DNA of 64,000 nt, taken from NCBI RefSeq assembly GCF_042100115.1, contig NC_091273.1:1922001-1986000 (forward strand). The letters run 5' to 3'. Source of the stretch: Alternaria dauci (taxonomy: Eukaryota; Ascomycota; Dothideomycetes; Pleosporales; Pleosporaceae). Under the pieces are notes generated by a model. It had not been told where the DNA came from. It worked only from the letters and a program-made list of their open reading frames with translations, and ran no database searches. Positions 56,529 through 64,000 of the stretch are shown piece by piece. The position numbers were made by a program, and so were the translations under genes. Positions within the stretch are counted from its first letter, which is position 1, and each line of letters starts with the position of its first letter.

Positions 56529-59170
56529 TCAGTCGACAATGCCAGGTGGCAAGAAAGAGAGGTAATCGATCGGTGCGGGCTCAATGCCATCGGCTTGGCC
56601 TGTGAGCCGCACTTGGTCCCCTTGCCGAACCTCGACATTTCTGAACGTTATGCGTGTCGCTGAGTGCCCGTCAAGGTAAATTGACGGCGCATGACCCAGT
56701 TTATCCTCGAGGTCCCCTGTCCACGCTCCTACGATACGATCGCCAAGCTTCAGTTCGTATTTTGCTCTGCCTCCAATCAAATCATAATAGTTGACAGCGA
56801 CGTCGTATGTTCCAGGTGCGAATGTGACGTTGGCTGTCGATGCCCGTCGTTGAATTCGACATGGTGACGATAGCCGTGTAGCCGGAAGCCGTCTCAAAGG
56901 GGCTTACGGCATATGTCTTGAAACCGTCGAGCACCATGTCTTCCGCCTCGATCCGGTACGGATGATTGCCGACACGCTTATTCTCATCCGGTATTTGCGA
57001 AAGGTTGTAATAGAACTCATTGATCGCATCTCGCCACACAAGAGAATGGCCAGCCTGGAAGACCTGCCTGAACAACACATGTTCATATCGCTCATCGTCG
57101 ATCTTGCCCTTTAAGGATTCCCACTGGCCGACGAACTCTTGTGCCACAGCAGCACCTTCATGATGCGCATCATAGAAATGTTGAATGACAGTCTTGTTAG
57201 ACTTCAACCGCTGAGTATATGGTACGTGGTGGAACCAGAGCAACAAATTATCCGGTGTTGACTTTATATCCTCATAGATCTGGGCGACCTCCGGCGGGTA
57301 TTGTCCAGCGTTGCCGGTGCCATTCTTTACAGTTCTATCCATTCCGATACTGAATCCATCGGCGCGTGTCCATTGACCCCATCCGTTGCCATCCTGCGAG
57401 GCAGGGTTGGGTCCAAAGTGTGTGTACAAGATGTCTGTCAGTGTCTGGATTCCGAGGTTACCGCTGTAGTTTTCGTATGCGGGCCACGACCTCATAGACA
57501 TGTCTGTGATAGTGTCAAGAACATCCTGATCGAAGCCAAATGTCAGTCGGATCCAGTCTTGGAGGATAGCCTCTGAGTCGACCGAGGCGTCCCAGGCTAG
57601 TCGTCCGTACGCATACAAGTTAGACATTGCCAGGTGTGAGCCCAGCCACGTTGCATTTGATCCTACTCCAGTCACACCTGCGTAACCACCCAAAGGCCGC
57701 TTGAAACGCTCGCCGGTGATGATGTCTTTGACCTTAGATGATCGGTTCTCGGCCCTCATGTCAAACTCCAGTATCTCTTTCCATTGTGGTGCTAGGTAAA
57801 CCAAATGACAGTTCTGACCAAGGTACTCGGGTGTGATCTGGAGTTCAATGGCGGTGCTCGTTTGGCGTAGAGATCCAAAGAGTGGCGATGCTGGTTCCCG
57901 GACTTGGAAGTCAATCTATGCAGGGACGTGTACGTTAGTCTGCGGTCTCCTTAAAAGCGTGGGAGCATACATACGGGTCCAAATTTAATCTGAATCACGA
58001 CGTTGTCATCAAATTTCCCGTCGAGATGTTGGAAGAATTCCAGCTGCGCATTCGCCCTGTCGTTGTACCAGTTGGTTTCGTTGATATGGTTGTCGTATAC
58101 GAAAGCACGGAACATAACCACACCACCATGGGGTTTTGCTGCCCTTGCAAACATGTTGGCGCCATCCGCGAGTGTTCGGTTGTATGTCAAAGGTCCTGGT
58201 TGGCCCTCACTGTTGGCTTTGACAAGGTAACCTGCCATGTCGGGAACTTTGGAATAAATCTGGTTGGTGATGTTCGCCCACCATGCGTCCACTCTCGGGT
58301 CTAGCGGATCAAATGAGCCTAGTGTAGCGTTCGGCGACGCAAAGTTGAGCGATATGCCAAGTTGTACTCCTGCAGATTTGAGGTATGAAGTTAGTGTATG
58401 TTTCGCATGCATTCACACAGCCACAACTTACCGTATGGTCTCATCGCATCAGCAAGTCTACCAAGACCCTCTATGTTGCGGTCGTTGAGCAAAGTGGCGT
58501 TCGCATTGACGTTATTGATGATCGCGCCGTTGATGCGGATGGATGAAAGTAGGCGGGCGTATTCAGCGACTCGCGTAGTGTTGTCTACCACGAAACCATT
58601 TCGGAAGAACAGTGAAGGGCCAGCGTAACCGCGCTCAATGCTGCCGTCCATGTTGTCCCATTCATTTGTCCATCGAATGGGTACCTGTGGGTTGAACATA
58701 GTGGAGCCGAACGTAACATTGTTTTGTGCGAGCTGAGAAAGATACTCGAAAGCGCCGTAGAGAGCGCCGCGTTCGTTCTGTCCTATAATGATTACCTTGC
58801 CTGGGGTGGCCGTGTTGAGGAGAAATCCATCGACATCCAGGCTCTCGCACTCATCAATGCTTCCGAATGCCGCAGTGTACGCGTCCTTGGTTCCGACAAT
58901 GATGGCAGAGCGACTCTGGTCTGCGACCGCACTCACGTTGAGTTTTCTTCCAGTAATGCCGCTTATCCCTCTTCGAAGCTCTTGGCCGGCGGTGTATACG
59001 GGGCTCACTGTCGTGCTGTTCATTGCGATGATCGTGGAGGGTACTGATTGCGCTGTGGGTCCGTCCGGTATTGACGCGTAGCGGAGCCAGCCTTTTGAGC
59101 CATCTTCGGCGACAGCGATGCTAACAGCGCAGAATAGTGTTATGAGTGTTAGCCGCATGATAGACCTCAT
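56529..59170 (-). CDS. aguA: GH67 alpha-glucuronidase with a frameshift near its 3' end
   Basis: Secreted enzyme that removes (4-O-methyl-)glucuronic acid from xylo-oligosaccharides in plant cell-wall breakdown. Exons are 58432-59170, 57975-58369 and 56529-57915, with introns of 62 and 59 bp. The start used is ATG 59170; ATG 59158 is also possible. A signal peptide (LTLITLFCAVSIAVAEDG) leads into the GH67 N domain, the catalytic barrel (WDNMDGSIERGY, GYLVKANSEGQPG, IKFGPIDFQVRE) and the C domain (SGNLGIQTLTDILYTHFGPN). By family spacing the catalytic candidates are E301, D380 and E408. At about 56838-56852 the coding frame shifts by one base: upstream reads STTGID, downstream continues as TANVTFAPGTYD in another frame to PPGIVD. 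With one base discounted the length would be 839 residues, as expected for the family. As given, the last 97 or so residues are lost. Confidence 0.9.
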
Positions 59171-60612
59171 GGAGTGATAGTCAGTCATCCAACTAGGCAT
59201 TGCCCTTCCCAAGGTGCTTTATAGATCGCCATAGTTTCTTCATGATCAACGAACAAGACGTCACTAGTATGCTTACTGCAACAGTTGTCGTGATATCTCT
59301 CACCGAGAACGCACGACGAGGTCGGACAGTCGTACCGTACTTCAGCCTAAAAGCTGGGCGCAGGCACAAGACCAGTCAAGCGTGCGGAGGGCGGCTCAAG
59401 CTTTGCTGGCTGAATGTGGGGAGCAATGGCGGGGTTTGGAGTTGATCGACACCAGCTGGTTCAGTGTGTCCGCCGGACCGAAGAACGACCGACACTAGCG
59501 CATCTTGATCATCACGGACGCGTGGACAAGAGCAGCGCATACTCACTCTTCTCGCGACATGGTGTATGATAGTGTTCGACGCCGATGACGACGACGGCTA
59601 AAAGTTTTTAGCGAAAGATACCTGGGCACCTAACCGAAGCCATTATCATCATATCGTACCCCACAGCACACACCCAATGACCGTCGCACACAGACCTCGG
59701 GGCCATACAGCTTCGAAGGCGATATCTCTATTCCCGGTAATGACGAGGGTGAGGCTGCGATGATAGGCGTCTGGAAGGAGCAGCGATCTATATACAGCTC
59801 GGGGATGCCCAGTGTCTCAGAGCAACTCCGACGTCGCCCGTTGACCGTATCCAACCATCTACGACAAAGGAACTTTGAGGATGCTCAGATATCGCAAACT
59901 GCCCAGGTGGGGACCGCATTACTCGGACGACCTTTATCACCATAAGCACGTCGTCAGTATCGCAGATCGTCATAGACCATGAAGTGCTGTAGACATGAGA
60001 CGACTGTCCAAGTCGTGGTAAAGTCGCTCGTCAGACTCACCAGCACCTTCACTGAAGATAAGAATCCATCTCACCTCCCTTCTATGCGCGCTGCGTTACA
60101 GTCTCAGTTGATAAGCACATATACCTAGCTTCATGCTGTCTCACCTAAACGCAGGGTCTGTATGGTACCATCTCCTACTGCTATTCGATCCTGTCTTCTA
60201 TCACCATATCTGCCTACAGTCTAGTAGCCTCCCTCACTACATCAACAGTATTTAGGCCTCAGCCTATATGACCAGCTTGTTCACTCATCAACCAGCCGAA
60301 AGGCACTCTATACTTCATCATTCAGTTCACGCATCCACCTCACTCAATCCCCCTCTCACATATCAGATCACCTACAATCTATACTGGTATGTATTCTACC
60401 ACAGTCATCATCGTTTCTCATCCTCAGTGATCTCATCGTTTTTGGTCAAAGCAATCGAGAGGACATCTTCAACATCGATATTGCATTTACGGCACTTTCC
60501 TTTTGTGTAGCAGAACATACCCGGAAACAGAGTAATACTAACAAACTCTAGACTCCAGGCAATCCAACACATTTCCCAGACTTCTTGACACCAAAATATC
60601 TACTTCGCCACC
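59171..60612. other. Divergent intergenic region, 1.4 kb
   Basis: Between the GH67 gene (minus) and the plus-strand gene at 60613. Likely holds both promoters. The stretch from 60080 to 60600 is T/C-rich, consistent with a fungal promoter and 5' UTR. No gene is seen. Confidence 0.5.
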
Positions 60613-61875
60613 ATGGACTCTGCCTGCGCCAATGCCCCCATTACCATTGACGATAAAGGCGAATCAAATTGGTATGCACAGACGATCACCAGGAAAGCAC
60701 ACTCAAGTATACCCGATCATTTTGAGAGCCTGCCACAGTATAAAACACTCGAGTTTAAAGACCGCGAAAGTTTTGGCCCGACTATCCACGCCAACTGGCC
60801 ACAAGAAGCTTTACCAATGGTAATGGTCATAGGCGACTATGAAGGCGACCAAACAGACACAAAGCAGACTGTGTATTCCTTTGTACATGGACAAAACAAT
60901 AACTTGGTTGGATACTTCCTCGTCAAGCAGGACTCGGGCGTTTTTCAGCTGACAAAGCCTCATCTGCGCGAGGTAGAGTTCGAAGATCCTTTTTGTGATC
61001 TTGGAGACAGTACTCTTAGCGAACAGACTGTGCGCAACAGGGTACGCGCGGTTATCCTTCATTATTTCCTAGCAGCTAGCCATATTAGGGAGTTTGCCAA
61101 TTACGGGAGTTTCTGGGTGGATTTCACCAAGGCGTGCGCGTGTATTGCGAAAAGGGCAAGCCGAACCAAGCTGCAGGGCGCTCGACCAGCTCCAGCCACA
61201 ATGCTAGCATCTAACGCTAGTTCATCTAAGAAACACGCAAGGGACGAAGAACCAAAAGCAACTCCAGGCAAGATACAACATACTCGTCGCTACGAACTAA
61301 GGCTGACGCTTCATAGCGATGATCAAGCGTCGCGACTACAGTCACACGGTAAGTGTCGACCATGCCCAGGTGGCTTTCTGTAAGCCCAAGCTGACCCTCT
61401 CTCTCTCTAGATGCGACAACGACCTATTGTCATCTCTAGGTCGTCTAGTCCAGAGCATTCGATCATGACAGTAGGCGTAGAGGCACGACTCGAAGCCAGC
61501 GAGGCAACAAACGATCTGTTAAAGGCGGAGATCGCCAAGCACAAAAGATCCCTGGAAGTTTACCAGGCAAGAGCCGCAACGGATCGTCAGCTTCAGAAAC
61601 AAGTCAATAGCCTCACAGCCGAAGTGAGCAGAGTCAAGAACGAATGCTTGTACAGCCAGAATGCGTACCGTGGTATCCAAGTCCAATACGATGACCTCAG
61701 ATCGCAGCGCGTGAATGCTGTCAACGACGGAGACGGTCTCCGCGAGCAACTCCGACAAAGCGAGTCGCGTCGTATACAAGTTGAGAAGAGAACGAGAGTG
61801 CTGGAGAAGGAGGTAGAAATGCTTCGGCGAAAGATGGGGAAAGCAAGAAGAGCGTTAGACGACCCAAGTCCCTAA
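60613..61875 (+). CDS. Unrecognised protein with C-terminal coiled coil
   Basis: Best model: exons 60613-61379 and 61440-61875 with a 60 bp intron (GTAAGC...CTCTAG), giving 400 residues in one frame. The N-terminal 180 residues look folded (ALPMVMVIGDYEGD, NLVGYFLVKQDSGVFQL, VRAVILHYFLAASHIREFA). A Lys/Arg-rich linker follows. The last 130 residues are a coiled coil (NDLLKAEIAKHKRSLEVYQA, KQVNSLTAEVSRVKNE, REQLRQSESRRIQVEK). Alternative: donor GTAAGT at 61349 with acceptor 61410 would end the first protein after a few residues, leaving ATG 61411 to start a separate coiled-coil protein. A CT-run lies in the intron. No family is recognised. Confidence 0.6.
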
Positions 61876-62331
61876 AGGAAGAGGAGAGAAGGATGTCATC
61901 AGATTCAAGGCGTTGATTTGGAAAATCGAGTGCATGCCACGATCATCCGGAAGGTCTGCCGAATGCTAGGATAGCAAAGGCGGCTGGCGTTTGGAAGAGT
62001 TTTTTTGCGGATCAGGTGACGATGGTACAAGCGATATCCTTGGGCCTTGCCTTAGTGAACGAAATCGGCCAAGAACGTCTTATTGATAGTAGGTTTGAGT
62101 AAGAAAAGTCATTCTGAAACACAAAAATCGAATCTCAGCTTTAAAAGCACACACGATTCTAGAGGTCGAAAAGATTCCGTCATCGATCTCGTCGCGTTTG
62201 CTATGATCCTTGTGTACGATATATCCAACTAACCCCAACAAAACGTCTAATCCGATACATCAAGCGGAACAGCAAACACACTGCATCTATAGTACTGCCT
62301 TTCTTGACGCATTTCTATCACCATCCACGCT
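61876..62331. other. Intergenic, no supported gene
   Basis: 455 bp between two plus-strand genes. Nothing is recognised. Confidence 0.6.
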
Positions 62332-62721
62332 ATGGCTGAACCATCTTCGACCCCGAGCAGACACACCGATACCCACACCCACACTATCCAAGAAGTCATC
62401 TGCCTCCACAGCAAGATACAGGAGTTGCGAAAAGTCCTTGGAGAAAGGCCCTGGCAAAAAGAGAAGGAGGAAGACATTGACAAAGCAAGAGAAACACTTC
62501 AAGAATTGTTGCTCGTTCCAGCTGTTGATGCATTTACTTTTGCAGTCAAAGATGCGAGTGAGAAGATGAGCGATTGGACACATCTGATGGAGGTCATGGT
62601 CGAGATAAAGAAGGAAGATGCTTTGGCACCAGATGTGGAGGATGCTATGAACAAGCTGAAAGTGGCTGTTAAGCATCTGACTGCGATTATGCTGGCTCTT
62701 CGGGAGAAGTTTTATGCTTGA
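62332..62721 (+). CDS. Small helical protein, unrecognised
   Basis: Single-exon gene for 129 residues from ATG 62332. After a short Ser/Thr/His start (MAEPSSTPSRHTDTHTHT) the rest is predicted to be helical: VICLHSKIQELRKVLG, DIDKARETLQELLLVPAVDA, MSDWTHLMEVMVEIKKE and VEDAMNKLKVAVKHL. It has no cysteine-rich, membrane or signal segment. Part of it resembles the broken gene on the other strand just to the right, including the VEDA-LK motif, so the two may be diverged local copies. The function is unknown. Confidence 0.65.
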   Translation: MAEPSSTPSRHTDTHTHTIQEVICLHSKIQELRKVLGERPWQKEKEEDIDKARETLQELLLVPAVDAFTFAVKDASEKMSDWTHLMEVMVEIKKEDALAPDVEDAMNKLKVAVKHLTAIMLALREKFYA

Positions 62722-62907
62722 GGGTGTTGATTGTGTGCTAAGTGCTTTGCCCTCGATGTCATATATGTTCAAGCTACGGCGAGACAGTGGATACTGGTCA
62801 ATATAGCTTGTGTTTAAACATCTCTAGGTATCCATGCGCCCAGTCATCGTCGAAAGAGAGCTAGCTTTATGAGGTCTAGGAAATGCGCTTACCTTCCTCT
62901 GTACCGT

Positions 62908-63284
62908 CTACGTGATCCACATCAGGTATTTCAATTCATCAAGCGCGTCTTCCACTTCCTTTAGTCCGTTCTCTATCTTCTCATTTGCCCTCTCTGCCGA
63001 CGAGCTTGACACTTTATTGGGTTTCTGGATCTGCTTTTCAAAACCATAGTACTGAAGTCGACAAGATCTCGTAGTCTTGTCTTAGCTATATCTAGTACCA
63101 TGTGCTTTTGTTCATATACCGTTTTTCTTTCATCGTTTGTTAGGAGCATTGCCACTGCACTTTGCTCGGTTGCGAGACGGCGTTGAAAATCGGTCAACGC
63201 AGTGTTGTAGTCGTGAATGGTGCGGGCATAGCTTTAGAGGGTTGAAGCTGTGGGTTGTGACTGTGGAAACTTGATATCTGACAT
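62908..63284 (-). pseudogene. Broken small helical-protein gene
   Basis: Starting from ATG 63284 (MSDIKFPQSQPTASTL), the frame meets TAA at 63234-63236, then continues in frame with protein-like sequence (SYARTIHDYNTAL, VLDIAKTRLRDLVDFS). Near 63046-63056 the protein-like reading switches frame to YGFEKQIQKPNK and ends VEDALDELKYLMWIT with a TAG at 62908. Two defects in one short gene suggest a pseudogene. Alternatively, introns might remove them: CTCTAAAG before SYAR could be a 3' splice site, and a 47 bp GTACTA...CTTCAG segment at the second break keeps a usable frame. It may be a diverged copy of the neighbouring 62332-62721 gene. Confidence 0.5.
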
Positions 63285-63603
63285 TCTTGAGAGATTTGGA
63301 AATGGGTAATGCAACACTCAAGGAAGCTAGTTCTCAGAGTAATCTATCCGTTGACTTTGGCAAATGATTGCTGTTTTCTGGAGGGTGACAATTGTTAGCA
63401 AATCGAAATGCAAGGCCTAACAGCAGCCATTCGAAGCTCGTTCATTCTGAAGTTCTGTACGTTCATGCTGGTATATGCTCGAGCTGTTGGGAGAAACCAC
63501 AACTGTCGCGGACTATCGCGAACCACGCCCAAGCTAAGAATGTAAACTAGCCTCGAATCCTCCTTAGTATGTAAAAAAAAATTGTAAATGTTTTAATTGT
63601 CTC
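63285..63603. other. Intergenic, no supported gene
   Basis: 320 bp, A/T-rich near the right end with an A-run at 63574-63581. It is the 3' flank of the SDR gene and the upstream flank of the broken gene. Confidence 0.6.
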
Positions 63604-64000
63604 CTAGTCAACATAAAGCCCCCCGCTAGCGATAACATGCGTTCCATTAATCCATCCCGCACTTGGTTCACAAAGCATAACCGCGGCATATGCAATCTCT
63701 TCAGGTGTACCCCAACGTGGTGCAACAGGTGTCGAATCGATCATAGGTTGCAGTGCGCTCACAAAAGCCTGCGCGTCTGAGGACTTCCAAGCAGGTGTAG
63801 TGACAGGGCCGGGCGAAACCGAGTTTACTGTGCAGTTGTAACTACGCGGAAGTTCCTTGGCCCAGACCCGCGTGAAACCTTCCTCCATGCCCTTCGTGCC
63901 TGCGTAAATAGTTTGACCGGGTGGAGGAGCACGTGCTGAGAGACTTATGATGTTGACAATGCGGTTGTCTTTGGCCCCAAAATGAGGTAACACTGCTTGG
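63604..64000 (-). CDS. Short-chain dehydrogenase/reductase, C-terminal part (cut by window edge)
   Basis: The 3' part of a classical SDR gene; its 5' part lies beyond base 64000, and the frame is open to the edge (QAVLPHFGAKD...). The active-site motif YAGTK (Y-x-x-x-K) is present, preceded by the catalytic-serine region IVNIISLSA. NSVSPGPVTTP and the C-terminal GGTPEEIA-like segment (RWGTPEEIAYAAVMLCEPSA) are family-typical, ending HVIASGGLYVD. The family reduces or oxidises alcohol/ketone groups with NAD(P)H; the substrate is unknown. The edge GTG is not the real start. Confidence 0.9.
   Translation of the reverse strand, partial: QAVLPHFGAKDNRIVNIISLSARAPPPGQTIYAGTKGMEEGFTRVWAKELPRSYNCTVNSVSPGPVTTPAWKSSDAQAFVSALQPMIDSTPVAPRWGTPEEIAYAAVMLCEPSAGWINGTHVIASGGLYVD

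Overview
The window is nuclear DNA of a filamentous ascomycete. The genes carry short (about 45-60 bp) GT-AG introns with CTAAC/CTGAC-like branch sites. There are no operons or Shine-Dalgarno sites. Several families are fungal: a rhodopsin-type membrane protein, a DUF7703-like protein, a GH67 alpha-glucuronidase, GMC and PhyH enzymes, and an ankyrin protein with a fungal STAND-like N-terminus. The overall look suggests a Dothideomycete, probably Pleosporales, but that is inference from sequence style, not from a search.

Layout, left to right. 0.9-9.2 kb (all minus strand): a PhoD-like phosphatase, the cytosolic Fe-S scaffold NBP35, and the ubiquitin-activating enzyme UBA1. 10.2-18.5 kb (all minus): a secreted cysteine-rich one-pass membrane protein, a GMC oxidoreductase, a rhodopsin-domain membrane protein and a PhyH dioxygenase; the last three could be a small oxidative/accessory group. 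19.7-26.3 kb (plus): a membrane-anchored monothiol glutaredoxin, a coiled-coil protein, a DUF7703-like membrane protein and an MFS transporter. 27.8-41.6 kb: a protein with three CCHC fingers, a SulP sulfate permease, a gene-poor 2.8 kb stretch, a large conserved helical protein, a Q/P-rich protein and an Emp24-type p24 protein. 42.5-51.5 kb: a Myb/SANT-like charged protein, a multi-C2H2 zinc-finger protein and three unrecognised genes, one interrupted by an in-frame TAG. 51.9-64 kb: an aldehyde dehydrogenase, an ankyrin protein, a GH67 alpha-glucuronidase with a single-base frameshift, unrecognised coiled-coil or helical genes (one apparently broken), and the 3' part of a short-chain dehydrogenase running off the right edge.

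Most genes are unrelated housekeeping or accessory genes, each with its own promoter. Intron-exon models were rebuilt by hand from splice signals and reading-frame continuity. I checked phase arithmetic for each multi-exon model, but no transcript evidence was available. I found no tRNA, rRNA, CRISPR array, intact transposon or obvious new multi-gene system. The best leads are the frameshifted GH67, the TAG-interrupted gene, the broken gene at 62.9-63.3 kb, the triple-CCHC protein, and an in-frame retainable intron beside the Fe-S ligands of NBP35.
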